Made by a program: the position numbers and the translations under genes
Part shown: positions 10,717 to 21,904 of the stretch, in pieces
Layout: the number at the start of each line of letters is the position of its first letter
Position numbering within the stretch: the stretch's first letter is position 1
Notes under the pieces: model-generated
Databases searched by the model: none
The model's input: the letters and a program-made list of their open reading frames with translations, nothing else
What the model was told of the DNA's origin: nothing
NCBI GenBank assembly: GCA_035236585.1
Contig: CP141139.1
Span: 37,891,217 to 37,955,216, forward strand
Direction: 5' to 3'
Origin: Warburgia ugandensis
Taxonomy: Eukaryota; Streptophyta; Magnoliopsida; Canellales; Canellaceae
Length of the DNA stretch: 64,000 bases

Positions 10717-12368
10717 TGTTTGACGTTTTCCGCAAGTGCACGGGCTATTATAGTATAGTTATTCAAATACAGGTCGAACCCACAGGGACTCGCTTTAGAA
10801 TTTTGGAGTCTTTAATAAAATTTAATTATTTAAAACTTAAAGAAAATAACAAAACTAACCTGACTATTCAGATTTATTCAAATGATGCACTTTACATAAC
10901 TTTCAATTACAGAAAACATAAAATAAAACTAATCAAAATATCCCTGAATCACAATGTCCGTAGATAGCATTGTCCCTGGATAACACTGTCAAAAGATGGA
11001 TAAAATAAAGCTTAAATGGAATAGGGACACAGATGTAAATAAAATGGGGATACAGATGTAATTAAACAGGGGATGCAGATGTAATTAATTAAAAATTCTA
11101 GAAATGTAATTGCATTTAAATATGAAGGGCAAAACTGGAATTCTAAAAAAAAAAATCTGGTTTTTAACAAAAACCAAGAAAAACCCAACAAAGGAGAAGC
11201 CTGGGAAGGAGATGGAGCCAGAATAGATGGGATGGCTGGCCGGAGATACTAGATCGTTTGGCTAGAGAAAAATGACGCCTTTTTTGTGTGTCGTTTGAGA
11301 TGGAGGACTGGGCTCAAGAAGAAGACGAGGGAGGTGTGCCTGGGTCTCTGTGATCTCAGCGTCTAGTTTGGGTGTCGCACAGTCAGGTTGACTTTTCCTG
11401 GCTTGATCCTAACCGGTAGAGGGCTCCTCTAGTGAGAGAAAAATGATGCCCTTACTAGGCATCATCTGGTTCAGATTGTCGCACAGCTTTTGCAGGTCAT
11501 TTGGGGCAGAGCCAGACAATCTAGTAGAATGACCTTAGTGCGGTGAACAGAGTAGGACCTAAGGTGTCTGAAGTGCTAAAGAGGACGTCCTAAGCATTGT
11601 CCACTTCTGATTTGGACGTGTGGCTGATGGACAAGGAAGTGCGATCATGCCAGGCTTGTGGAAAGCAGGAAGAGGAAGAAGGTAAAAAATTTTGATTGTG
11701 TGACAATGGAAGAGGCTGGGTTTGTAATGTGAGACAGATGTGGTTTGGGCAGAGGGCAAAAGTATAGGCTGGGGTGAAAGGTGAAGCAGATGGATTGAAG
11801 AAGATACGGGTGCGGTGATCAAAACTAGAAATTGAGAGTGAAACAAGGAAGGTGCAATCCCAACCACAAATTGAGAACTAAAATACGAGAGATGGAGGTT
11901 GAATGGAAATAAAGGGAAAAATAAACATAAGGAAAGCTAAGAACAACTAAAAACTCCCTCTCCTCACATACGGCTCCCCCCTTTATAATTTTTTTCTTCC
12001 TTATTTTTCTCCAACAAATTCCTCTTATCCCCATCTAGGACTCTTCTTCTTCCTCTATTTCAATTAGGACTCTTCCTCTTCTATTTCAATTAGGATTCTT
12101 CCTCTTGATCTCTACTTGATCTGCTCTGTTGAAATTAGATTTGATCTATCCAACCTTCCTTTAGTTGATCTGCAAAATAAAAGACTAAATTAGAATCATC
12201 AAAACTGTACATTAATCCTCTAATAAGCTCTAATGATCATTTAACTATTGATTTTGAGAAAATTAAGGTTTGGATGGTCAATCAAGCTCAAATTTGCAAT
12301 TTGGATGGTTAGATAATCTAAGTGAATGCTAAACTAGGGGTTCTTTCACCAAAAATGAACACTTAACA
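10717..12368 (-). repeat. 3' LTR of NA
   Basis: 1,652 bp, reading on the minus strand from TGTTAAGTG (12368) to ...AACGTCAAACA (10717). The end carries the Athila-style phrase with 'gttcgacc' followed by 'gcccgtgcacttgcgg'. It is closely similar to 16893-18497, perhaps a few to ten percent different by eye. A pyrimidine-rich strand lies downstream of its TATA box. Minus-strand frames inside it (11559-12034) are present in both LTRs but look like by-products of that base bias. Confidence 0.88.
11992..11997 (-). promoter_or_regulatory. TATA box of the NA 3' LTR
   Basis: TATAAA on the minus strand within ATTATAAAGGGGG. The matching site in the other LTR is 18112-18117. Confidence 0.55.
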
Positions 12369-12380
12369 CACCCCCCAACC
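12369..12380 (-). promoter_or_regulatory. Polypurine tract of NA
   Basis: GGTTGGGGGGTG on the minus strand, directly before the LTR start. In this family the tract primes plus-strand DNA synthesis. Confidence 0.75.
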
Positions 12381-14160
12381 AGCGTTTTGCTAGTCCCGAG
12401 CAAAACATGCAGACAACTATTTTATACAAAACTGGTACAAGGTGCCACTTTCGTAGATACTCACGATTGCATTTAGCATATGCAACAAGCCCTTAACCAG
12501 CTAGGTTACCCCTAGTGGACGAGTTAGGCCTCGTGGGGGTTTGCAGTGAATATACCCACAAAATTCAATAAAGTCAAGTCCCCTATTTTATCTCAGAGAA
12601 TCCTCATTCATTAGTAATTTTACTAGTTTTTCACAACTTAATGAAGAAGATTTGACAATTTTACATACCATACACATATTAAAGATATTTTATTTGAGCT
12701 ATTTCTTAGAGTGCATGTGTGTGTACAATCACATAAATCTTGACTTTTAATTGGATATGCTTACATTCCATTGGAACTATGCTTTGACCTCAAATCCTCA
12801 TAGGTATACGCTTAAAAATAAAACTCTCATCTAAGGGGTTTAAACATATTTCTCTCATTATGTGACCGAATCTAACAAGCTGATGGTTCACATAATTCTT
12901 TTCAATGCTTATGAGACAAAGGAAAGTGATCCCAAAGAGTGGATGTTAACACCAAGAATATTAGGGGCCTTTTACTTTAATTCTTTCTTTTTATCTCCTC
13001 TTTAAGGCTATGTCCACCTAAGATCAATAGGTCTTTACTTAGGATGAAATGTAGGCTTAGGACAGGTTTAGAAAAGAAAGGTATGAAGAATTCAAAGGTT
13101 CAAAATTGAGTAGATGTTTTCAATGAATATCTTCTAGGACAACTTTTCTTCTTGGTTTGTACGTGAAGTGAATTTCTCTTTTAGACTTTGGTCTTTCTTT
13201 TTCTTTTCTTCTTCTTCTTTTTTTCTTTTCTTTTTCTTCTGCGGAAGAAAGATAGCTAATTTTTTCTCACTTCTTTGACTTTTTGTCCTATTTTTGAAAA
13301 TTTTCTACTCTACTCATTTTGAAGATGGGCAATGATTATTTATTTTATTGGGTTATTCTGGGTTAAGGTGAATGGGGTTAAGAAAGAAAAGGGTTAATAA
13401 TAGGCTCAAAAGGCTAACTAGTGGTATATTATATTAGGTAGGCTTTATGTCTCTGGGCAGAGCAAGAATGGCCTATATCATTTCCTAGGTTTCCTAAAGC
13501 CTATTAGATTCAATAAATTTCTGGAATTAAAGTTATTACTCCTATTTATTCTTGATGTTTAACCAAAACAATAATAACAGGATCACATTAATGCATGTAC
13601 TCTAAAGAAATCAGGGAATTCCTTATAACTCTCTAAAAAAATAGTCTCAAACTCTCACTAGGTTATAGGTCTCCACTGATTTTCCTCAGGGTCTCTAAGT
13701 CATACCTCTATATGAGTCTTGATTATGTGCTGTGTGTAAATGGTTTCCAAGAAATAACTTTCATAAAATGCTTCAACACATGCATGACATGCAAAACTAA
13801 TCATTTGCATTCCCATTAAGAGGTGAAAATAGTATATTTATTAACTTCTGAACATCCAGTTCTCATCACAGTAAGGGAACTCTTCTTTAAAAACTTTTTG
13901 TTTTTTCAAAAAATTTCAAACTTTTTTCTTTTTCAAGAAAACTCAAAATCTTTAGTGCACCTACACCCCCCAACCTGAATGAAACATTGTCCCTAATGTT
14001 TGAAAACATAGGATTCTATATGAAAGTGGAGGGATGTATACTCTAAACCTTTGGGTTGCCTCCCAATAAGTGCTAAGTTTAACGCAGCCAGACATTTCCT
14101 AAGCTAACTGGGTCAGCTTTATTTGTCCTTATCTTAACCCTAAGATGAAATGGTGAGAAT
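12381..14160 (-). other. 3' untranslated region of NA
   Basis: Noncoding 1.8 kb. On the minus strand it begins near the phrase 'cttagcacttattgggaggc', which parallels 'cttagcgcttcctaggaggc' at 42926-42945 in E3, then 'acaatgtttcatt.aggttggggg'. It ends with 'tctacgaaagtggcac', also in E3 (44570-44586). A long TC-rich strand occurs at 13190-13240 (plus strand). Confidence 0.7.
12384..12406 (-). repeat. Hairpin beside the NA polypurine tract
   Basis: GTTTTGCT, 7-base spacer, AGCAAAAC: a perfect 8-bp stem four bases from the polypurine tract. E2 has the same structure at 50269-50289. Confidence 0.85.
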
Positions 14161-14167
14161 TCTCACG

Positions 14168-15664
14168 TCACTTTAGCATTTCACAATAATCTATATATGG
14201 CCTCCACCTTGAATTTTTACGTGGTGATATGAATATAATACAGTAGATCATCGCAATTGTAAGAGTGGTGGAACCATATTGATGATCCCCCATCTTTAAT
14301 ATTTCACGGTAATCAATATAATTGCTCCACCTCAAAAATTGAGGTGAGGGTAACTTAATGACGGCATGAACTACCATGTATTTCCTGGGACCATATGGTG
14401 ACAACCAGTCCTTGCCTTGACCAAATTGAGGGATAAGAATGGCTATTCTATTCAATTTATCATTTTCCTCCATGGCCCTATCATTGTCCTAAACTAGGGT
14501 AATAACCTGACTGTACCTTTCTCTAATAGGTTGTTCTTGTATTACTGGAGGCGGGGACAAGGTTTGGCTTAAACCTAGGTTATCTTCTGATGTGTACCCT
14601 ATAGTAGGTTGATGCATATCAACTGACTCTGCTTCTTTTTGTTTGATAAGCACAGGTATGGTAGCAATTGGGCCTATATTATCATCTGATGTTTGCTCAA
14701 ATAAGGCTGCTAGGTCCCAATCAGGTACATCTTCTACATTGAAAGGCTCAATTGGAATTTCATGCTTAGGATGATCTACTCTGGCTTGCAATCTAGAAGT
14801 GTCCATTAGAGGCACAGTATCCAACAACTTAGGCATCTCCTCAATAGATGTGTCTTCATCAGAGTCATACAAATAAGTGGGATACACATCTAGAGTATTA
14901 GGGTTGGATTTTTCTAAAGTGTCATGCTCTTCATCAATGGAAGTCTCTTCATTATCAGAATCAGGACATGACTCAAGTATATCGAAGTTGGAGATTTCTA
15001 AGGATGGTTGTACACTTTGTGACTCATAAGGATCATAAGAAATTTCCATCATAGTGTCAAGAATAAATGACTCTATATTCTCCCTAATTTGTTTCAGTTT
15101 TTCCTCAAATTCCTTCCTCCCTAGATTTATTTCCTCAGTGTAATCCTCCATCATTTGTCTTATTTCCTTATTCCTTTGTGCTATTATTTCACACATATGT
15201 TGCATTTTTTCATCTAATAGTGGTTCTTCTCATAAAGGAAATGACTCATAGGGTTGGTATTGTTGTGGCATTGGGGAACTAAAAATGGACTGTGCAGGCT
15301 GAACCCATGATGGTTGACCCTAATATTCTAAATAATCATGGTAGTACTGACTAAGGTGAGACCATTGTGGTTCTTCCTAATATGGGTAATCCTAAGACCA
15401 TGGTTGTTCATGATGCCTAGCACATTCATTAGAGTCTTAATAATTTGTCTCAGAATAAAAATTGTTAGGGTATGTGAATGCATTAGGTGCATCCACTGGC
15501 TCCTGATAGTATTCATTGTATGTGGAGCTTGATGGGGGCCAAGAAGGAGTGGAATAGGGATTCTCAAAATAAGTATAGTCATTATGGTATTGAGGTTGTG
15601 GCACAACTTGCCTAGAAGCTATTAGCCTAAGCAATTGACTTTTCATAAGATTTAACCGATCCAT
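14168..15664 (-). pseudogene. NA reading frame: Gag C-terminal half fused to RT start
   Basis: One 499-codon frame from an ATG at 15664 to a TGA at 14168-14170, with no frameshift. Six in-frame stops interrupt it, at 15437, 15392, 15377, 15320, 15230 and 14489 (lowest base of each). Residues 1-75 match Gag around the zinc knuckle, but the four ligand positions (residues 29, 32, 37, 42) are D, Y, Y and W instead of C, C, H and C. Next comes a likely coiled coil after 'MQHMCEIIAQRNKEIRQ', an acidic stretch with a duplicated 'TSI(D/E)EE' phrase, 'LLDTVPLMDTS' as in E3 after the protease, and RT-like pieces 'WLSPY' and 'YIDYREILK'. No catalytic residues remain. Whether a protein was ever used is unknown. 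Confidence 0.7.
14170..14340 (-). repeat. Duplicated YIDY.E.LK segment in NA
   Basis: 'RWSNYIDYREILK' (about 14325-14287) is followed about 40 codons later by 'RWRPYIDYCEMLK' (about 14209-14171), the last codons of the frame. Both resemble the CIDY motif of RT. E1 has one copy. Confidence 0.6.
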
Positions 15665-16892
15665 CTATGCATCTAATCTATGATATCTATCCCCTTCTTG
15701 ATAGGCTCTTTTATTTTTTATTTTTTCTCTTTTTTATTTTTATTAAACTAAATATGAAAACTAACCTACATGATGCAACCTAACTTCATAGAAAGATGCA
15801 CAAATAAAGGACACAATATGATCCTTGAGGTTAATAAGCAACATATTGATTTTCTTGAAATTGTGTGGGGACAATGCTTTTTTAATTAGCCTAATTTAGC
15901 GCTCCTACTCTCCTTTAGACTTAATTATTGCTTACCAGTTAGGTTCTTCGCAAGGTGGCTAATACAACCCCCATGTAAGGAGGCGTTTAGACCTTACAAA
16001 TGTCAACATGAGGTGAGGGAAGAGCGAGGCTCTATTAGACAACCCTCATTAACCACAGTGCTCAAAAGCTATTTGAGTGACAATAAATCAAGTCTTAATA
16101 AGAGGGTCCTACGAGCATGTGATCACCCTATAGGTTTCTTCTAATTGATTTTAATTTAAATTGAAGGGTGGGGTAGCGCACTTGAGGTGATTATCCTAGG
16201 TGGGCCAAGGAGTGGTGATGAAATCCACCCTTGACCTTATAGGGGTAGGGTGCCATTACTAATTAATTTCACACTCCATGGCAGCTCGATCAGCAAATAT
16301 ATCACCTTAAAAGCACTAAACGTCTCCTAAGATGCAAATAAAAGGGATAAACTAATGCAAAACTTAAAAATGCAACAATTATAAGAGGATGCTTTCTATA
16401 TGATTTATACTACCAAATAATGCAAATTTTATTCTAAATGCAAAACCTAATCTAGGAATTTAAATGAGTGAGGAGACTTATAATGAAATTTCTGATGAAG
16501 ATCAAGTGTGGTCCACCTTATCCCACACTTGCTCTATATTATTACAACCCTTTTAAAATTAAAAATGCAAATTAAAAAGGGCCTCACTACAAGCTTCACT
16601 CAAAAGAAAAAAAATCCTAATCTAGGAAAGCAGGGAAAAGTTCATGTTGATGAAGATTTTCTTGCCAATTTTCTCCACTTTCCTGTTTCCCAGAAAAAGA
16701 AAATTAGAAATAAGTACCAGTTTTAGGAAATTAGGTGGTTATGTAATAAAAAAAATTCAAAATGCACCTAAAATTACCTAAAATGCAATTCCTAATATTT
16801 TTATTTTTTTGGATTATTTTATTTTATTTTATTTTAAATTTTTTGGATTTTAAAATTTTTTTAATTAAATTTTATAAAAACTCCTTTGCAAA
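15665..16892 (-). other. 5' leader of NA
   Basis: Noncoding. Contains, on the minus strand, the 'aaattggcaag' and 'agcaagtgtgggataaggtgg' phrases shared with E2 (30770-30950) and E3 (36595-36790), and the conserved leader block at 16191-16310. The PBS and the last about 55 bp of the 5' LTR are absent: homology to the other LTR stops near 16893 while leader homology resumes near 16885. Confidence 0.65.
16191..16310 (-). other. Conserved leader block of NA
   Basis: On the minus strand: 'gatcgagctgccatgg', 'attagtaatggcacc', 'aaggtcaagggtgg', 'ccttggcccacctagg'. It corresponds to 36970-37090 in E3 and 31150-31270 in E2. Confidence 0.65.
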
Positions 16893-18497
16893 TATGAGTT
16901 GAACCCACAAGGACTCGCTTTAGAATTTTAGAGTTTTTAATAAAATTTAATTATTTAAAACTTAAAGAAAATAACAAAACTAACTTAACTATTCAGATTT
17001 ATTCAAATGATGCACTTTACATAACTTTCAATTCCAGAAAAAATAAAATAAGACTAATCAAAACATCCCTGAATCACATTGTTCGTGGATAGTATTGTCC
17101 CCGGATAACCCTGTCAAAAGATGGATAAAATAAAGCTTAAATGGAATAGGGACACAGATGTAAATAAAACGGGGACACAAATGTAATTAAACAGAGGATG
17201 CAGATATAATTAATCAAAAAGTCTAGAAATGTAATTGCATTTAAATATAAGGGGAAAAATTAGAATTCTGAAGAAAAAGAAATCTGGTTTTTAACAAAAA
17301 CCAGGAAAAACCCAATAAAGGAGAAGACTGGGAAGGAGATGGAGCCGGAATAGATGGGATGGCTGGTCGAAGATACTGGATCGTCTAGCTAGAGAAAAAC
17401 GACTCCTTTTCTGTGCGTCATCTGAGATGGAGGACTGGGCTCAAGAAGAAGACGAGGGAGGTGTGCCTGGGTCTTTGTAATCTCGACGTCAGGTTTGGGT
17501 GTTGCACAGTTAGGTTGACTTTGCCTAGCTTGATCCTAACCGGTAGAGGGCTCTTCCGGTGAGAGAAAAATGACACCCTTACTAGGCGTCGTCTGGTTCA
17601 AATCATCGCACAACTTTTGGAGGTCATTTGGGGCAGAGCCAGACGATCTGGTAGAATGACCTTAGTGCGGTGAACAGAGTAGGACTTGAGGTGTCTGAAG
17701 TGCTAAAGAGGACATCCTGGGCGTCGTCCACTTTTGATCTAGGCATGTGGCTAATGGACAAGGAAGTGTGATCGTGCCGGGCCGGTGGAACGCCGGACGA
17801 GGAAGAAGGTAAAAAATTTTGGTTGTGCGACAATGGAAGAGGCTGGGTTTGTAATGTAAGATAGATGTGGTTTGGGCAGAGGGCAAAAGTGTAGGCTGGG
17901 GTGAACGGTGATGCAGATGGATTGAAGAAGATATGGGTGCGGTGATCAAAACTAGAAATTGAGAGTGAAACAAGGAAGGTGTAGCCCCAACCACAAATTG
18001 AGAACTAAAATACGAGAGATGGAGGTTGAATGGAAACAAAGGAAAAAATAAACACAAGGAAAGCTAAGAACAACTAAAAACTCCCTCTCCCCACATATGC
18101 CCCACCCCCCCTTTATAATTTTTTTCTTCCTTATTTTTCTCCAACAAATTCCTCTTATCCCCATCTAGGACTCTTCTTCTTCCTCTATTTCAATTAGGAC
18201 TCTTCCTCTTCTATTTCAATTAGGATTCTTCCTCTTGATCTCTACTTGATCTACTCCGTTGAAATTAGATCTGATCCATCCAACCTTCCTTTAGTTGATC
18301 TACAAAATAAAAGACTAAATTAGAATCATCAAAATCATACATTAATCCTCTAATATGCTATAATGATCATCTAACCGTTGATTTTGAGAAAATTAACGTT
18401 TGGATGGTCAATCAAGTTAAATTTTGCAATTTGGACAGTTAGATGATCTAAGTGAATGCTAAACTAGGGGTCTTTTACCAAAAATGAACACTTAACA
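16893..18497 (-). repeat. 5' LTR of NA, terminally deleted
   Basis: Aligns with 10771-12368 almost throughout and starts TGTTAAGTG on the minus strand at 18497. It lacks about 55 bp at its inner end. TATA-like TATAAA is at 18112-18117 (minus). Confidence 0.87.
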
Positions 18498-18502
18498 TAT
18501 AT
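18498..18502. repeat. Target-site duplication of NA, right copy
   Basis: TATAT, matching 10712-10716. Confidence 0.7.
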
Positions 18503-19043
18503 ATACATGTATTTATATTTATGATGTACTAATTGATCTATTTTTGGCATGCAAACTTATAGTAGTTCCCTTCCTATTGTGAGTTGTTGTTTTGCTGACC
18601 CCCTACAATCAACATTTTAAGTGATACACCAGGTAGCTCAAGCACAGGAGAGTCAGGGAATGCAAAAGCACCTAGATCAATTTAGACGTGAGGAGAATAT
18701 GCTTTTAGAGTAGTTTTGTTTGATACAATCCATGTATAGGATTTCATTTTGGTCTTGTATATGACATAAATTTCTATTGACACATGGATGGCTATAAATG
18801 TAGATTGTTCTAGTTATTCGAATGGACTGTGTGACTTTACTTGATAGCATGGTTGATCCTGTGGCATGTATCTCTAACTACACCAAGGTTAGCAAACTAT
18901 TATTTTACATATATGTGGATATTTTACCGTAACTCCAAGAAAGAATTTGATGAATTTCTCAAAATTACATATATATTATCACTCTAAGAATGTTTTTCTA
19001 AAATAAGTAAATCTTTGCTACTTTCCAACTTAAAATAAATAAA
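18503..19043 (+). other. Unassigned stretch between NA and E4
   Basis: A short open plus-strand run near 18620-18715 reads 'QVAQAQESQGMQKHLDQF', reminiscent of the start of a chromovirus Gag, but it is too short to assign. Otherwise AT-rich and featureless. It should be continuous with 9741-10711 if NA is removed. Confidence 0.25.
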
Positions 19044-19110
19044 GTGTTTAAAAAACCTGAGATGCTACACTATGTGTTTAAAAAACCTGAGATGCTACAC
19101 TATGTGTTTA
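19044..19110. repeat. Perfect 30-bp tandem duplication at the broken end of E4
   Basis: A 30-base unit beginning GTGTTTAAAAAACCTGAGAT occurs at 19044-19073 and 19074-19103 without a mismatch, with 7 more bases of a third unit. It lies at the point where E4 homology to RT is lost. Confidence 0.95.
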
Positions 19111-20262
19111 CCTAGATGGTTTGGAATTTTCTTTTAAGTGTATTATATGCATGCACATAGCAAAACTAGTTCCCTTAATATTTGTTATGATCCACACTAG
19201 AGCAATCTTATGTTCTCTTAAACATAAAAAAGCTTACCTTCTTATTCCTTATCTAGATCTAAGGCTATGATGATAGGAAAGGTTTCATCCAATCCTAAGT
19301 AAATATATTTTAGATTTCCAAGTAAAGGTTTAAGGAGCAAGGTGGGTGGTTTTTCTATAGATGGCACTAGGATAGATTCAGATGGAGGAAGTGGTCACCC
19401 AATTGGATGTATCCATTATAGGTGCAGCATCTAAAAGAGTATTTACAATGACTTGTCTATATCAACCTCACAATTAAAATGTGCTAAACATGTCTCTAGT
19501 GGATCTAAGATAGATGATGGTATTTTAACATCTTGAAGTAGACTGCAATTAAATTTACTATACAGGAATCATCTAGGTCTAGATGTTGATGATCAGCATT
19601 AAAAACATTAAGCTTGACTTTCATATTGCTAAAGGATAATTTCATTATACCATTTCTACAATTGATGATGGCATTGGAAGTAGCAAAAATGGGCATACAA
19701 GAATCACCAAGATCTAACTATCGAGGTTTGATACAAGTTAGGTATCCAGTACAATAAGATCTATAAGGAAATAAAACTGGTCCACCTATATTAGAATATC
19801 TTCAACCATACCACATGGAATCTTGAATGATCTATTTTCTAACTATAATGTGGTAGTGGTTGGCTTAAGGTCACCAAGCCCTAGTTGCTCAAAGACAAAA
19901 TAAGGCAACAAGTTTACACTAGCCCCTAAATCAAGTAGTGACCTATCTATGACTTGATTTCCATTCGCACAAGAATTGGTAGGATGCCCTATGTCTCTAA
20001 ACTTAGGAGGGGTTTGGTGTTGTATTAAAGTACTAACTTTCTTGGTGATGAAGGCTTTCTTTTGCTCATCGAGCTTGCATTTTGTTGTGCAAAGCTCTTT
20101 AAGAAACTTGGCATAAGTAGGAATGTCTTTAATAGCACTAAGTAATGGAATAATAATATGTACATATTTAAACACTTCCATTATCTCATTGAAATTTGTT
20201 CCTTTCTTAGCCTTGTTGAGTAATGGCAAGAATGGGACTTTAGGCACATAAGGTGCCTCCAC
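19111..20262 (-). pseudogene. E4 protease and start of RT
   Basis: From 20262 the frame reads 'EAPYVPKVPFLPLL', then the aspartic protease signature 'DLGASVNLLP' with the catalytic Asp codon at 19930-19932, then 'TPTTTL'-like text and a break. A second piece (19696-19505) has 'ATSNAIINCRNGIMKL', the segment that follows the active site in E3 as well. The protease would cut the Gag-Pol polyprotein in the particle. Beyond 19500 is the 'APIMDTS'-type linker and weak RT-start homology. Stops and frameshifts make it nonfunctional, although the active-site region itself is intact. Confidence 0.8.
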
Positions 20263-20289
20263 TATAGGCTCAAATGGAGTATGAACTTT

Positions 20290-21904
20290 CTATCTTTTCT
20301 CTTTCACCTAAGTTTAGTTAGTTCACTCTCCTCTATGTTTTCTTTAGTCTTTTCCTCTATCTTCCCTATTTTGTTATCAACCTGATGACCACTCCTAAGG
20401 TTTTTGATAGATTCATGGGGTCTATGGTTGTGGAAACTAGACCCTATTTCTAAATAGCTTAGGGTTTGGGATTGGCTGACTAGGAAAATGTCCCTTTCCT
20501 CTATCACTCAAAGTAGCTGACAAATAATCAATTTGCATTTCTATTTTGGCAATAGCTTGAGAATTGACTTTTGATCTTTGTCTGTTATCATTGATTGTCT
20601 TTCTAGTTTCATCATAGTGTTTTAAAATTTTTTTCCATAAACAACTACATAGTTTCCCCGGAGGTTGGTTTCTTTAGCTGCTAAGGAAACTGAAAACTAA
20701 GTGGTTCCTATGGAACTGAAGCTTTAGGAAAGTTTTGAGCAGGAGGGTTCATAAATGATCCTCCCTAGTAATTGTTCTTCGACCATGACAAGTTCAAATG
20801 CCTAGCCCATCCCAGATTATATGTCTTAGAGTAAGGGTATTGCTAAGGTTGCGATATGCATTCATTGCATTTTCCTATTCCAAAATATTTTCAAGGTACA
20901 CACCATTGGATGGACAAGTTGAGTGTAAATGTGCTAGGCTAGAACAAATAAAGCAAACCTTCTATGGAGGTTTTGTAGATACTTGGGCAGCCACGAAGGC
21001 ATCAAGTATGGTAGTCATTGTTTAGAACATATTTTCTACCTTGTCCATTCTTCCATCCAAGGAGTTGAGCTTATATAACATATCTAAGGTCACTCCTATT
21101 TCGTATAGGCCTCCTTTCTTTTAAGGCTAGGTATTTCTCTCTCTCCTATTAGAATAGTCCGATTGCTAGGATTTGTTAGCTACAGTTTGAAAATTTTCCC
21201 AAGCCTTTATATCATTTTTTTAGCATGAGGGACCCTCCACTAGCTACATCTTTCATTTGTTTATTTTCAAGTGTTAATGCCCTATAGAAATATTAAACTT
21301 GCTGCCATTTTTCTAATCCATGATGAGGGTACTTCTACAAGAGTTCATTCGATCTCCCAAAATTCATAATATTGCCCATCATCTCTCTTTTGGAAATTAA
21401 TTATCTCCTTACAAAGAGCATTAGTCTATGGACCAGGAAGAACTTATTTAGAAATTTCTTAGATAGCTAGTCCTATGTGGCAATGAGATCAACCTCTATA
21501 GAATTAAGCCATGATTTGGCATTATCCTTTAATGAGAAAGGGAATAACCTAAGCATAATAGAATCATTCATAACATTATGGTATTTCAATGTAGCACGAA
21601 TATAATGGAAATCCTTGAAATGTAGGTATGGATCCTCTCTCTCATGACCATAGAATGTGGTGAGTAATTGTATGACTCTAGGTTTAAGTTCAAAGTGGTC
21701 TACATTGGTAGGTGGTAAAGTGATACATGATAGAGCATTTAATTGAAGTGGCAGATAGAAATCTCAAATAGCCTTATGCTAAACTTTAGCTAGTGGGTCT
21801 ACCATAAGGTTAGGGATTTGATTTCTCACCCCTTGCCTATGAGCACGTTCACTCTCAAGGTCTAAAGGTACTAATTTAGTATTTTGAGATTGACGACCTT
21901 GCAT
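20290..21904 (-). pseudogene. E4 gag
   Basis: Starts at an ATG (21904-21902) reading 'MQGRQSQNTKLVPLDLE', matching the E3 gag start 'MQRRPSQNPKLAPLDPE'. The core contains 'HFELKPRVIQLL', 'LRLFPFSLKDNAKSWL', 'KFLNKFF' and 'YPHHGLEKWQQV', the Gag landmarks seen in E3 and E5. The zinc knuckle at 20955-20914 keeps all four ligands (C-x2-C-x4-H-x4-C). After it come 'GWARHLNLSWS' and a C-terminal tail. Many stops and several frameshifts. The intact protein would form the particle shell and bind RNA. Confidence 0.8.

Larger units (their letters stand above)
10717..18497 (-). mobile_element. NA: non-autonomous LTR retrotransposon of Athila type
   Basis: A 7.8-kb minus-strand element with two closely similar LTRs, 5-bp target duplications, a polypurine tract and one long broken reading frame. 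The internal region (12369-16892) has a leader like those of E2 and E3, a frame made of the Gag C-terminal half plus the start of RT, and a long 3' untranslated region. Gag core, protease, RT catalytic core, RNase H and integrase are missing, so mobility would have needed enzymes from a relative such as E3. The LTR starts TGTTAAGTG, as in E3 and E2 (50305), so they belong to one family group. The PBS has been lost by a deletion at about 16885. Confidence 0.85.

Noticed and set aside
10771..10800. tRNA gene B-box-like 'ggttcgacc' on the minus strand
   Set aside because: It belongs to the conserved LTR end of this family; no A box or cloverleaf arms surround it.
11559..12034. Minus-strand frames repeated at 17624-18164
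   Set aside because: Present twice because they are in the two LTRs of NA. No motif, frames differ in length, and the region is pyrimidine-rich.
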